Notes: generated by a model not told the origin, from the letters alone. 64,000 bases of DNA from RGIG9115 sp045649825 (GCA_045649825.1 JAZRQO010000001.1:1-64000); one strand, 5' to 3'; shown: positions 50,643-60,029, counted from the first letter of the stretch. Made by a program: numbers and translations.

Positions 50643-53600
50643 ATGAACAGCTTTATTAAAGACAAAGTACGAGTTACAATAGCAAACCTTAAGCAGCTCT
50701 CGGAGCTGTCCGCAGAACCCATAAAAGCATGGAAATACATTCCTTGCGATTATAAAGAAAACAACAACTTACCTATGCCCGATGATACCTGGGCAGATTT
50801 CGGATATGACGATATTCTGAAAGGCCGGGATCAGCATTTCTGGTTTTATTCAAAAATAAAAACTCCTTCCGTGTCAAAAACGGAAGAAGTGTTTATGGAA
50901 CTTTCCACAGGTCACGAGAAGGAATGGCCCGGCACCAATCCTCAAGGGCTTATTTACTTAAACGGCGAGCTTGCCTACGGTATGGATATTAACCATCGAA
51001 CAGTAGTTCTGAAGCCCGATACTGAATATGAAATACATATGTATTTCCATATTGGAAGAAGAAGCGAGGTGTCAAACCTCCGTGCTCAGATTAAAGTACG
51101 TGACTTACGTCTTCAGAAGCTCTATTACGATATGTCTGTTCCCTACGAAGCCGCACGGTGCTTCCCCGAAACGGACTACGCATATATAAAAACAATGAGG
51201 CATCTTGACAAAGCCTGCAATCTTCTTGATTTTAGTCAGTGCTATTCTTTAGTGGGCGACAAAACAAATGCTGCGGTTACAGGCGTTCTTGCTACTTCTG
51301 AAATTGCCAAGGACAGCTCTTTATACAACGAAAAATTCCATAAAAGCGTAGACAAGGCAATAGAATATCTCAAAACAGAATATTTTGAAAAAGAGTGCGG
51401 AACTTCCAACGCTATTGTAAACTATGTGGGGCACACCCATATAGACGTTGCATGGCTTTGGACCTTAGCCACAACAAAGGAAAAGGCTCAGCACAGCTTT
51501 GCCACAGTTCTTGCACTTATGGACAGATACCCCGAATACATATTCATGTCGTCACAGCCTCAGCTCTACGAATACCTTAAAGAAGAAGCTCCCGAGCTTT
51601 ACGAAAAGGTTAAAGAACGTGTACGTGAGGGACGCTGGGAGGTTGAAGGTGCAATGTGGCTTGAAGCCGACTGTAACCTCTCCTCAGGTGAAAGTCTTAT
51701 CCGTCAGATTTTGTACGGAAAAGGCTTTATGCAAAAAGAATTCGGCGTTGACAGCAAGGTTTTATGGCTTCCCGACGTATTCGGCTACAGTGCCGCACTG
51801 CCCCAAATCTTAAAGAAATCAGGGGTTGACAAGTTCGTAACTTCAAAAATAAGCTGGAACGAAAACAATAAAATGCCCTACGACACATTTATGTGGTCAG
51901 GTGTGGACGGAACTGAGATTTTTACCTACTTCCTCACTGCTCAGACATTAAGTCAGGGAGAAGCACCCCATACAATCTGTACCTACAACGGATTATGCAC
52001 GCCCCGTATGAACTACGGAACATGGGAACGCTATCAGCAAAAAGACCTCAATAACGAAACAATCGTAACCTTCGGCTACGGTGACGGTGGTGGCGGACCA
52101 ACCGAAGAAATGCTTGAAATGGAACAGCGTCTTGAATACGGTCTGCCGGGAATGCCAAAGGCTCAGATGAGCCGTGCAGGTGATTTCCTGAACCGTGTAG
52201 AAGAAAGAATAAAAAAAGCACAGGAAAATAATGAACGCATACCCAAGTGGGTTGGTGAGCTTTACCTTGAATTCCACAGAGGAACATATACCTCTATGGC
52301 ACGAAACAAGAAGCATAACCGTGAATGTGAATTTATGTGCCAGGAAACGGAAGCTTTATCTGTTGCAGATATGCTCTTAAACGGCGGAAGCTATGACAGT
52401 GATACTTTGTTCAGAAGCTGGAAAACACTGCTTTTAAATCAGTTCCACGACATTATCCCCGGCTCTTCAATATTAGAAGTTTATGAAGATAGCGACAAGG
52501 ACTATGCAAGAGTACGCAGTGAGGTGGGTGCTCTTCGTTCGGAAAAGCTTTCAGCTATTGCAAATGCTCAATCAGAAAAGGGTATTTTGGTATATAACCC
52601 CAACTCCTTTACCGTATCGGGTTATGCAGATTTTGACGGCGAAAAAGTATATGCTGAAAACGTACCGCCTATGGGATGGAAGGTTGTTGAAGGAACAACT
52701 GTCCGTGACAGTGTTTCGGTTTCAGACCGCAGATTGGAAAATGATATATTCATAGTTCTGTTTGACGAAAATTACGAAATCAGTTCAATTTTCGACAAGG
52801 CTGCAGGCAGAGAAGTTCTTTCAGGTGCAGGTAACCGCCTGAAGGTATTTGAGGACTTCCCCAAAGATTATGATAACTGGGAAATCACAAACTACTACAG
52901 AGATAAGTCATCAGTGGTTGATAATATTGAAAGTGCAACGCCAATACAGGGCAACGGCTTCGGCGGATTTGAAATTGTACGAAAGTACAACCGCTCTGAA
53001 ATAAAGCAGAGAGTTATTCTATATACAGGCAGCAGACGTATTGACTTTGAAAGCACTGTTGACTGGAAAGAAAGCCATATTCTCCTTAAAGCCTTCTTCC
53101 CTGTTGATATTCATTCAAGCAAAGCCACATACGAAATCCAGTTCGGCAGCGTGGAGAGAACAACCCACGAGAACACAAGCTGGGATGCGGCACAGTTTGA
53201 GGTTTGCGCTCAGAAATGGTCCGACCTTTCCGAAAACGGCTACGGCGTAAGTATTCTCAACAACTGCAAGTACGGCCATTCCGTTGACAGAAATGAAATG
53301 TCAATCACCCTTATAAAGAGTGGTACATACCCCAACCCCCATGCCGACAGAGAAGTTCACACATTTACTTACTCACTCTATCCCCACGAGGGTACATTTG
53401 CAGAGGGCGGTACAGTAAATGAAGCATATCTCCTTAACAGACCTATGACTGCAATTTCCACAAATGGCGGCGGCAAGCTCCCGTCAGAATACAGCCTCAT
53501 AAACTGCGACAGTGAAAATATAGTAATTGAAACAGTTAAAAAGGCAGAAAACGGCAACGGAATAATTGTACGTCTTTACGACGCATGGAACAAAAAAACC

Positions 53601-53747
53601 AAGGCTACGGTTAACCTTGGCTTTGACGCTAAAAAAATCAGCCTTTGCGATATGATGGAAAATCCCATAGAGGAAATCGGAAAAGGCAATTCGGCTGAGG
53701 TTTACGTTAAAAACTATGAAATAGTTACATTGCTGATTGAAGCATAA
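50643..53747 (+). CDS. Alpha-mannosidase, glycoside hydrolase family 38
   Basis: A 1034-residue cytoplasmic-type enzyme (no signal peptide) that removes alpha-mannose residues. After an N-terminal beta domain the GH38 catalytic region shows HTHIDVAWLWTLATTKEK (zinc His/Asp) and the nucleophile in KVLWLPDVFGYSAALPQI, then NQFHDIIPGSS and a long C-terminal beta-sandwich. AAAGGATG lies before the ATG. It is divergent from the AraC regulator; a cytoplasmic location implies uptake of short mannosides first. Confidence 0.95.
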   Translation: MNSFIKDKVRVTIANLKQLSELSAEPIKAWKYIPCDYKENNNLPMPDDTWADFGYDDILKGRDQHFWFYSKIKTPSVSKTEEVFMELSTGHEKEWPGTNPQGLIYLNGELAYGMDINHRTVVLKPDTEYEIHMYFHIGRRSEVSNLRAQIKVRDLRLQKLYYDMSVPYEAARCFPETDYAYIKTMRHLDKACNLLDFSQCYSLVGDKTNAAVTGVLATSEIAKDSSLYNEKFHKSVDKAIEYLKTEYFEKECGTSNAIVNYVGHTHIDVAWLWTLATTKEKAQHSFATVLALMDRYPEYIFMSSQPQLYEYLKEEAPELYEKVKERVREGRWEVEGAMWLEADCNLSSGESLIRQILYGKGFMQKEFGVDSKVLWLPDVFGYSAALPQILKKSGVDKFVTSKISWNENNKMPYDTFMWSGVDGTEIFTYFLTAQTLSQGEAPHTICTYNGLCTPRMNYGTWERYQQKDLNNETIVTFGYGDGGGGPTEEMLEMEQRLEYGLPGMPKAQMSRAGDFLNRVEERIKKAQENNERIPKWVGELYLEFHRGTYTSMARNKKHNRECEFMCQETEALSVADMLLNGGSYDSDTLFRSWKTLLLNQFHDIIPGSSILEVYEDSDKDYARVRSEVGALRSEKLSAIANAQSEKGILVYNPNSFTVSGYADFDGEKVYAENVPPMGWKVVEGTTVRDSVSVSDRRLENDIFIVLFDENYEISSIFDKAAGREVLSGAGNRLKVFEDFPKDYDNWEITNYYRDKSSVVDNIESATPIQGNGFGGFEIVRKYNRSEIKQRVILYTGSRRIDFESTVDWKESHILLKAFFPVDIHSSKATYEIQFGSVERTTHENTSWDAAQFEVCAQKWSDLSENGYGVSILNNCKYGHSVDRNEMSITLIKSGTYPNPHADREVHTFTYSLYPHEGTFAEGGTVNEAYLLNRPMTAISTNGGGKLPSEYSLINCDSENIVIETVKKAENGNGIIVRLYDAWNKKTKATVNLGFDAKKISLCDMMENPIEEIGKGNSAEVYVKNYEIVTLLIEA

Positions 53748-53752
53748 GAAAC

Positions 53753-53797
53753 AAAAAAAATCATTTGAGGAAAATCTCCTCAAATGATTTTTTTATT
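53753..53797. terminator. Bidirectional terminator
   Basis: AATCATTTGAGG pairs with CCTCAAATGATT around 7 nt; A/T-runs on both sides, between GH38 (+) and cdsA (-). Confidence 0.88.
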
Positions 53798-54590
53798 TTG
53801 TTGCTATAAGAAGTATATAGTATATAACAGGAGTTATATACATTACGCTGTCAAACCTGTCTAAAAGTCCGCCGTGGCCGGGGAGAAGATTTCCGAAGTC
53901 CTTAACGTCACAGTCACGCTTTATGGCTGATGCCACAAGGTCGCCAAGCTGTGAGCAAAGTGACGCCACAAGGGACACAATTGTAACTGTTACAAATCCC
54001 AAATCCGAAACTGTTACACAGTTAAGAATAAACGTATATATCCAGCAGCAAACAAGAGATGTAACAACACCGCCGATTGCACCCTCTACGGTTTTTTTCG
54101 GGCTTACCTTTGGTATAAGCTTATGACGGCCTATAGCTCTGCCTGTAAAGTATGCACCTGAGTCTGTTGTCCAGGCACAGACAAATACCATAAGCACGTA
54201 ATACACACCAAAATCCGCATACACCCTTGTAAGAGTTCCGAAAAAGAAGGTTACAAAGAATGTGAGAAGTGCGTGAGAGGATATTTCACGATAGGTTACA
54301 ACTCCGTGGAGCCACACCATTACGCCAAGATATATCATAATAAATATGGCAACGAAGAACTCCCTGTATACACCGCCGATAATAGTTCCCGTCATAAGAA
54401 CTGCCGCCGCTATAACACCTGTTATATTAAGCTCATTTTTGTACTTAATTGCATTGTAAAGCTCAAATAACATTCCAAGTGTTACAATGCAGATTGCAGC
54501 AGTAAACACACCCTGACCTGCAAACAAGGCAAGGAAAAATACTACAAGACCAATTCCCGAAGTAACTAAACGAACTGCCATTTTATTCAC
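53793..54590 (-). CDS. cdsA: Phosphatidate cytidylyltransferase
   Basis: A 265-residue membrane enzyme making CDP-diacylglycerol for phospholipids. The signature SAIKRDCDVKDFGNLLPGHG is complete near the C-terminus, with about eight membrane helices before it. It overlaps uppS by 4 nt. In most Firmicutes dxr follows; here a 9-kb segment intervenes. Confidence 0.96.
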   Translation of the reverse strand: MNKMAVRLVTSGIGLVVFFLALFAGQGVFTAAICIVTLGMLFELYNAIKYKNELNITGVIAAAVLMTGTIIGGVYREFFVAIFIMIYLGVMVWLHGVVTYREISSHALLTFFVTFFFGTLTRVYADFGVYYVLMVFVCAWTTDSGAYFTGRAIGRHKLIPKVSPKKTVEGAIGGVVTSLVCCWIYTFILNCVTVSDLGFVTVTIVSLVASLCSQLGDLVASAIKRDCDVKDFGNLLPGHGGLLDRFDSVMYITPVIYYILLIATK

Positions 54591-55330
54591 CCCTTAACTC
54601 CGCCGAAGCGTCTGCCGCGGCTTTGAAAATCTATAATTGCACTATGTAAATCCTTTACCGAAAAATCGGGCCATAGCTTATTTGTAAACCACATTTCTGC
54701 ATAACTGTTCTGCCACAGGAGGAAATTACTGAGCCTTTGCTCGCCGCTTGTGCGGATAAGCAAATCCACATCAGGCTGACCGCCTGTATACAGGTAGTCT
54801 GAAAATTTCTTTTCATCAAGGTCGTCTATACTGAGCCTGCCCTCTTCCACATCACGGCATACGGATTTTACACCGTTTACGATTTCTTCCCTGCCGCCGT
54901 AGTTAAGGGCTATATTCATTACGATACCTGTATTCTTTGCAGTAAATTCCTCTGTTTTTTTAATCTGCTCCCTGATTTCCTCGGTAAGCTCTTTTCTTGA
55001 GCCGATTGCACGGATTACTACGTTCTCCCCGGAGAGAGTTTTCTCTGCATTACGGAGATAGTTAAGAAGCAGGTTCATAAGAAAATCCACTTCTTCTTTC
55101 GGTCTTGACCAGTTTTCCGTGGAGAATGCATACACGGTTATGTATTTTATACCCATTTTATTACACTCGGTAACAATTTTTTTAAGGGTATCTGCACCTG
55201 CAGAATGACCTGCGGAACGAGGCAAACCTCGCTTTGTTGCCCATCTTCCATTACCATCAAGAATAATACCTATATGCTTGGGAAGGGCATTATAGTTAAT
55301 TTCTTTATTAAGCTTTTTTTTGAAAAACAT
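54587..55330 (-). CDS. uppS: Isoprenyl transferase (undecaprenyl diphosphate synthase)
   Basis: A 247-residue enzyme that elongates isoprenyl diphosphates for the cell-wall lipid carrier. GIILDGNGRWATKRGLPRSA and GHSAGADTLKKI hold the catalytic Asp and binding residues; LLIRTSGEQRLSNFLLWQ and the TNKLWPDF end are intact. It overlaps cdsA. A terminator-like hairpin lies between frr and uppS. Confidence 0.97.
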   Translation of the reverse strand: MFFKKKLNKEINYNALPKHIGIILDGNGRWATKRGLPRSAGHSAGADTLKKIVTECNKMGIKYITVYAFSTENWSRPKEEVDFLMNLLLNYLRNAEKTLSGENVVIRAIGSRKELTEEIREQIKKTEEFTAKNTGIVMNIALNYGGREEIVNGVKSVCRDVEEGRLSIDDLDEKKFSDYLYTGGQPDVDLLIRTSGEQRLSNFLLWQNSYAEMWFTNKLWPDFSVKDLHSAIIDFQSRGRRFGGVKG

Positions 55331-55345
55331 ATTAATCTCCCAAAA

Positions 55346-55384
55346 AGAAAACGCTGCACCGTTAATTTGAGTGCAGCGTTTTTA
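55346..55384 (-). terminator. Hairpin terminator between frr and uppS
   Basis: AACGCTGCAC pairs with GTGCAGCGTT around a 12-nt loop; TTTTCTTTTT follows on the minus strand. Confidence 0.75.
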
Positions 55385-55387
55385 TAA

Positions 55388-55939
55388 TCAGATTTCCATT
55401 ATTTCTTTTTCTTTAGCCGCAGCTATAGAATCAATTTCTGCTATGAATTTATCTGTAAGCTTCTGGATATCCTTTTCTGCTGCCTTAACGTCGTCCTCAG
55501 TGATTTCGCCGTTCTTCTTCTGAGCCTTAATATCTTCAAGTCCGTCACGTCTTGCGTTACGAATCTGAACTTTAGCTTCTTCGGTATACTTCTTAACAAG
55601 CTTATTAAGCTCTATTCTTCTTTCCTCTGTAAGAGGAGGGAAGCTGAGACGAATAACCTTACCGTCGTTCTGAGGAGTAATTCCAAGGTCTGATGCAAGG
55701 ATTGCCTTTTCGATTTCCTTAAGAGCTGTTGCGTCCCAGGGCTGAATAACAAGACTTCTGGGATCGGGAGATGAAATTGAACCAATCTGAGCAACGGGGG
55801 TTTTTGAGCCGTAGTAGTCGATGCTTATTTTGTCGAGAACTGAAGCATTTGCACGTCCTGCACGGATTGTTTTGAGTTCGCCTTCATAGCCGGCAATTCT
55901 CTTTTGCATTTTTTCTTCAATCTGAGGATAGTTTCCCAT
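55388..55939 (-). CDS. frr: Ribosome recycling factor
   Basis: A 183-residue factor that splits post-termination ribosomes with EF-G. The sequence is typical throughout: GELKTIRAGRANASVLDKI, YYGSKTPVAQIGSISSPDPR and a long helical hairpin. GTAAGTGAAATT lies before the ATG. It is 21 nt from pyrH. Confidence 0.97.
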   Translation of the reverse strand: MGNYPQIEEKMQKRIAGYEGELKTIRAGRANASVLDKISIDYYGSKTPVAQIGSISSPDPRSLVIQPWDATALKEIEKAILASDLGITPQNDGKVIRLSFPPLTEERRIELNKLVKKYTEEAKVQIRNARRDGLEDIKAQKKNGEITEDDVKAAEKDIQKLTDKFIAEIDSIAAAKEKEIMEI

Positions 55940-55959
55940 AATTTCACTTACCTTTCTTT

Positions 55960-56673
55960 TTATTTTTCGTTTGATACGAATGTACCTATTTTTTCGCCTT
56001 TAACCGCCTTCATTATATTTTCGGGGTGATCAAGACCGAATACAAGAATCGGCATATCGTTATCACGGCACATTGAAGCCGCCGTCGAATCCATCACGCC
56101 CAGGTTAAGGCTGAGAATATCTGTATATGTGAGAGTGTCAAATTTCTTTGCATTGGGATTGGTTTTGGGGTCACTGTCGTATACTGCGTCAACGTTCTTT
56201 GCAAGAAGAATAACATCTGCATTCATTTCAATTGCACGGAGAGCTGCTGCAGTATCCGTAGACATAAAGGGGTTACCTGTTCCACATCCGAAAATAACAA
56301 CTCTGCCTTTTTCAAGATGCCTTACCGCTCTGCCTCTTATGTAAGGCTCCGCAATCTGCTGCATATGAATAGCAGTCTGCACACGGGTGGGCATACCTGC
56401 ATTTTCAAAAGCAGAACGAAGAGCAAGGGCATTTATTGCAGTTGCAAGCATTCCCATATGGTCGGCACTTGTCCGGTCCATATTCTCGCCGCTTCTGCCG
56501 CGCCAAATGTTACCGCCGCCCACAACAACACAGATTTCAACACCAAGGTCGTGAACTGCTTTGATGCTCTCTGAAATTGAGCTGAGAGTTGATTCATCGA
56601 AGCAGTTGCCGTTAGTACCTGACAAAGCTTCGCCGCTTATTTTTATAAGCACTCTTTTAAACTTTATATCCAT
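55960..56673 (-). CDS. pyrH: UMP kinase
   Basis: A 237-residue cytoplasmic kinase forming UDP. RVLIKISGEALSG, VVGGGNIWRG, DHMGMLATAINALALRSA and DNDMPILVF are intact. ATG 56671-56673 follows AGGAG at 8 nt; the longer ORF adds leader codons. A terminator-like hairpin separates it from tsf. Confidence 0.97.
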   Translation of the reverse strand: MDIKFKRVLIKISGEALSGTNGNCFDESTLSSISESIKAVHDLGVEICVVVGGGNIWRGRSGENMDRTSADHMGMLATAINALALRSAFENAGMPTRVQTAIHMQQIAEPYIRGRAVRHLEKGRVVIFGCGTGNPFMSTDTAAALRAIEMNADVILLAKNVDAVYDSDPKTNPNAKKFDTLTYTDILSLNLGVMDSTAASMCRDNDMPILVFGLDHPENIMKAVKGEKIGTFVSNEK

Positions 56674-56696
56674 AACAAATTCTCCTGACTTTTTGT

Positions 56697-56741
56697 TTGA
56701 AAAAAGGGAACACAAAAAACTTTTTTTATTTCGTGTTCCCT
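56697..56741 (-). terminator. Hairpin terminator between tsf and pyrH
   Basis: GGGAACAC pairs with GTGTTCCC around a ~19-nt A/T-rich loop; TTTTTT follows on the minus strand. Confidence 0.8.
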
Positions 56742-56754
56742 ATTGACATTACAA

Positions 56755-57651
56755 TTATTTAATCATACTTGCAACTTCGTCAGCAAAGTTTTCCTGCTTC
56801 TTTTCGATGCCTTCGCCCTTTTCAAGTCTTACAAAGTTGATGAGCTTAACGCCCTTTGATGCAAGGTAAGCTTCAACCTTAAGAGAATCATCCTTAACGA
56901 ATTCCTGCTGGAGCAAGCAGTTCTGCTCATAGAACTTGTTGATTTTACCGCCAACCATCTTTTCGATGATATTGTCGGGCTTGCTTGCATTCTTAGGATC
57001 TTCTTTAATCTGAGCCATGATGATGTGCTTTTCCTTTTCTACATCCTCTGCAGGAACAGTGTCCTTTGAGAGGTAGAGAGGATTAATAGCTGCAACCTGC
57101 ATAGCAACGTCTCTTGCAGCCTCGTAAGCAGCTTCGTCTGCAAGGCTGCCTTCAGCCTGTACAAGAACACCGATTCTGCCTTCGCCGTGAACGTATGAGC
57201 ATACGTTACCTTCGATTCTTTCAAATCTTCTGATGTTCATATTTTCACCGATTTTAGCGATTAAAGCTGTGAGAGCTTCGCCTACGTTCTGCTCGTCATT
57301 GAACTTGATTTCCTTAAGAGCATCAACGTCTGCAGGAGCGTCTGCAGCGATAATTTCAGCTACTTTTGCAACAAAAGCCTGGAATTCGTCGTTCTTTGCA
57401 ACGAAGTCTGTTTCTGAGTTAACTTCAACAAGAACGCCAACCTTTTTGTCGTCAGTGATAAATGCTTTAACAATACCTTCAGCGGCAATTCTGCCTGACT
57501 TCTTAGCAGCAGTAGCAAGTCCCTTTTCTCTGAGAAGGTCGATTGCTTTATCTTTGTCGCCGTCTGTTTCTGTAAGAGCCTTTTTACAGTCCATCATACC
57601 GCAGCCTGTAATTTCTCTTAATTCTTTTACATCTTGAGCTGTAAATGCCAT
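56755..57651 (-). CDS. tsf: Elongation factor Ts
   Basis: A 298-residue nucleotide-exchange factor for EF-Tu. The N-terminal VKELREITGCGMMDCKKALT and the core VEVNSETDFVAKN are diagnostic. It is 23 nt after rpsB, the universal pairing. Confidence 0.98.
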   Translation of the reverse strand: MAFTAQDVKELREITGCGMMDCKKALTETDGDKDKAIDLLREKGLATAAKKSGRIAAEGIVKAFITDDKKVGVLVEVNSETDFVAKNDEFQAFVAKVAEIIAADAPADVDALKEIKFNDEQNVGEALTALIAKIGENMNIRRFERIEGNVCSYVHGEGRIGVLVQAEGSLADEAAYEAARDVAMQVAAINPLYLSKDTVPAEDVEKEKHIIMAQIKEDPKNASKPDNIIEKMVGGKINKFYEQNCLLQQEFVKDDSLKVEAYLASKGVKLINFVRLEKGEGIEKKQENFADEVASMIK

Positions 57652-57674
57652 AATCTGTTCCTCCGATTTTAAAA

Positions 57675-58430
57675 TTATTCTTCTGTTGCCTCTACTGCGT
57701 CGGTAGCTTCTTCTGTTTCAGCAATTGCAGCAGCGAGAGCATCTTCACCCTGTCTGCCTTCGATGATAGCATTAGCGATTGTTGAAGCGATAAGCTTAAC
57801 AGCGCGGATAGCATCGTCGTTACCGGGGATTACGTAATCAACTTCGTCAGGATCACAGTTTGTATCAACTATTGCAACAACGGGGATACCGAGCTTCTTA
57901 GCTTCTGCAATAGCAATCTTTTCTTTTCTGGGGTCTACAACGAACATACAAGCAGGAATCTGCTTCATTTCTTTGATACCGCCGAGGTACTTTTCAAGCT
58001 TATCTCTCTGAGCCTTAAGCTTGATAACTTCTTTCTTGGGAAGAAGCTCGAATGTACCTTCTTCTTCCATCTTGTTTATCTGAGCGAGTCTGTGAATTCT
58101 CTTCTGGATTGTTTTGAAGTTTGTGAGCATACCGCCGAGCCATCTTGCGTTTACGTAGTACATACCAACGCGCTCAGCTTCTTCTTTGATTGAGTCCTGA
58201 GCCTGCTTCTTTGTTCCTACGAAAAGAACTTCTCCGCCTGCTTCAGCAATATCTCTTACGAAGTAGTAAGCTTCTTCTACCTTCTTAACTGTCTTCTGAA
58301 GGTCGATGATGTAGATACCGTTTCTTTCTGTGAAGATGTATTCAGCCATTTTAGGGTTCCATCTTCTTGTCTGGTGTCCGAAGTGAACTCCTGCTTCGAG
58401 GAGCTGCTTCATTGAAATTACGTTTGCCAT
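57675..58430 (-). CDS. rpsB: 30S ribosomal protein S2
   Basis: A 251-residue ribosomal protein: ISMKQLLEAGVHFGHQTRRW, YIIDLQKTVKKVEEAY, and IVDTNCDPDEVDYVIPGNDD are typical. The acidic C-terminal tail is rich in Ala/Glu. The start is ATG 58428-58430 after AGGAGG; the ORF from 58532 includes the leader and is not a plausible extension since it would begin at the transcript's 5' end. Confidence 0.98.
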   Translation of the reverse strand: MANVISMKQLLEAGVHFGHQTRRWNPKMAEYIFTERNGIYIIDLQKTVKKVEEAYYFVRDIAEAGGEVLFVGTKKQAQDSIKEEAERVGMYYVNARWLGGMLTNFKTIQKRIHRLAQINKMEEEGTFELLPKKEVIKLKAQRDKLEKYLGGIKEMKQIPACMFVVDPRKEKIAIAEAKKLGIPVVAIVDTNCDPDEVDYVIPGNDDAIRAVKLIASTIANAIIEGRQGEDALAAAIAETEEATDAVEATEE

Positions 58431-58535
58431 TTTAAATTCCTCCTGTTTTTTAAATCCTCCGCATCCCCTGGCACTCTGCAAAGAACCACAAGGGCAACCC
58501 TCTGCAAATAGAGATACGTGTGTATTTTTCATACT
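58431..58535 (-). promoter_or_regulatory. rpsB 5' leader (possible autoregulatory)
   Basis: About 105 nt between the mapped promoter and the rpsB start, with small hairpin GGGTTGCCC and a GC-rich part before AGGAGG. S2 leaders regulate translation in many bacteria; structure here is not proven. Confidence 0.4.
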
Positions 58536-58540
58536 GATTT

Positions 58541-58569
58541 ATTCTAACACATATATTACAAAAAATCAA
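58541..58569 (-). promoter_or_regulatory. Promoter of rpsB
   Basis: Minus strand TTGATT (58564-58569), 17-bp spacer, TAGAAT (58541-58546). Confidence 0.75.
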
Positions 58570-58650
58570 CATTAATCTTAAAAATTGTAAAATTACCTAA
58601 ATTACCCCGCTTCGGGCGTTAAAAAAACTGTATTTATTGACGTAAGCAAA

Positions 58651-58716
58651 CAAAAAGGATGTTTAAAAAATGCACAGACCGCTCAATGGCTCTGAATCAG
58701 CATTTTTAAACATCCT
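58651..58716 (-). terminator. Long-stem terminator after trmFO
   Basis: AGGATGTTTAAAAATGC pairs with GCATTTTTTAAACATCCT across a 26-nt loop that has its own weak stem; TTTTTG follows on the minus strand. This and the rpsB promoter and leader fill the 294-nt gap. Confidence 0.85.
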
Positions 58717-58724
58717 CTATAATT

Positions 58725-60029
58725 TTACGCAAACACCGCAAGGGATTGTCTGAGCGTTTCCAGTGCTCTCTCGGCTATCATTCCGTAGCGTTCCTGCTTA
58801 TTCTTTACCCGAATATCAAGCCCGTCTATTATGCCGAAGTTTGCATTCATAGGCTCAAGACGTGTTACCGCTGATGTGATATAAAGGGGCAATGCACCAA
58901 TACAGGTGCGGCTATCGGGATACAGCGGCTCTTTTCCCTGTATGAGCCTCGCCATATTAAAGCCCGCCATAATTCCCGAAGATGCGGACTCCACATATCC
59001 CTCAACGCCCGTAATCTGCCCTGCAAAAAACAGTTTGGGATACTTTTTGCATCTGTACAGATTATCAAGCACGTCGGGAGCCTGCAAAAAGGTGTTTCGG
59101 TGCATAACACCGTATCGTACAAACTCAGCGTTCTCTAAACCGGGGATCATAGAAAATACCCTTTTCTGCTCACCGAATTTAAGATTTGTCTGAAATCCCA
59201 CAAGGTTATAGAGCGTTCCCTCACGGTTGTCCTGACGGAGCTGCACAACGGCAAAGCTATCGTCCTTACCCGTTTTGGGGTTTACAAGCCCCACAGGCTT
59301 CAAAGGTCCGAAGGTAAGGGTTTTTTCGCCCCTCTTTGCCATTACCTCAACAGGCATACACCCCTCAAACACCGTCATATTTTCAAACTCGTGAAGCTCT
59401 GCACATTCTGCAGTTATGAGCGCCTGATAAAAGGCTTCATACTCTTCCTTTGTCATGGGGCAGTTTATATAGTCCGCCGTTCCTTTATTGTAACGTGCGG
59501 CATAAAAAACCTTGTCAAAGTCGATACTTTCCTTTGTTACAACAGGAGCCGCCGCATCGTAGAAGGATACGCCGTCCTTTCCCGTAAGCTCGAAAATCCT
59601 ATCGAATAAAGCACCCGAAGTAAGAGGCCCTGTTGCAACTATTGTATACTCATCTGTGTTTATATCCGTTACTTCGCCGTATACCACCTCTATAAGCGGG
59701 TCTGATTTTATTTTATTTGTTATATACTCGGAAAACAAATCCCTGTCAACCGCCAAAGCTCCACCTGCAGGGACACGGGTTACGTCTGCCGCCTCCATCA
59801 TAACGGAGCCGAAAAGACGCATTTCTTCCTTTAATAAACCGCAGGCATTTTCTATTCTGTCTGCCTTAAGGGAATTTGAACAAACAAGCTCTGCAAAGCC
59901 CTCGCTTTTATGGGCGGGAGAAAACTTTACAGGCTTCATTTCAAAAAGCCGTACCTCTATCCCCTGCCGTGTAAGCTGAAGTGCCGCCTCGCAGCCTGCA
60001 AGGCCTGCACCTATAACATTTACTTTCAT
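58725..60029 (-). CDS. trmFO: Methylenetetrahydrofolate-tRNA (uracil-5-)-methyltransferase TrmFO
   Basis: A 434-residue FAD enzyme that makes m5U54 in the tRNA T-loop using methylene-THF. The FAD motif VIGAGLAGCEAALQ begins the protein; LVCSNSLKAD and the INCPMTKEEYEAFY segment hold the conserved cysteines; QITGVEGYVESASSG closes the FAD site. ATG 60027-60029 follows AGGAG at 7 nt; the longer ORF is leader. It follows topA, the Firmicute order. Confidence 0.97.
   Translation of the reverse strand: MKVNVIGAGLAGCEAALQLTRQGIEVRLFEMKPVKFSPAHKSEGFAELVCSNSLKADRIENACGLLKEEMRLFGSVMMEAADVTRVPAGGALAVDRDLFSEYITNKIKSDPLIEVVYGEVTDINTDEYTIVATGPLTSGALFDRIFELTGKDGVSFYDAAAPVVTKESIDFDKVFYAARYNKGTADYINCPMTKEEYEAFYQALITAECAELHEFENMTVFEGCMPVEVMAKRGEKTLTFGPLKPVGLVNPKTGKDDSFAVVQLRQDNREGTLYNLVGFQTNLKFGEQKRVFSMIPGLENAEFVRYGVMHRNTFLQAPDVLDNLYRCKKYPKLFFAGQITGVEGYVESASSGIMAGFNMARLIQGKEPLYPDSRTCIGALPLYITSAVTRLEPMNANFGIIDGLDIRVKNKQERYGMIAERALETLRQSLAVFA

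Noticed and set aside
51395..53250. Alternate-frame ORFs within the mannosidase gene
   Set aside because: They overlap the conserved GH38 catalytic region in other frames and have no ribosome binding sites.
58431..58532. N-terminal extension of ribosomal protein S2
   Set aside because: Its start would be at the first bases of the mapped transcript; AGGAGG before the conserved start fixes the normal N-terminus.
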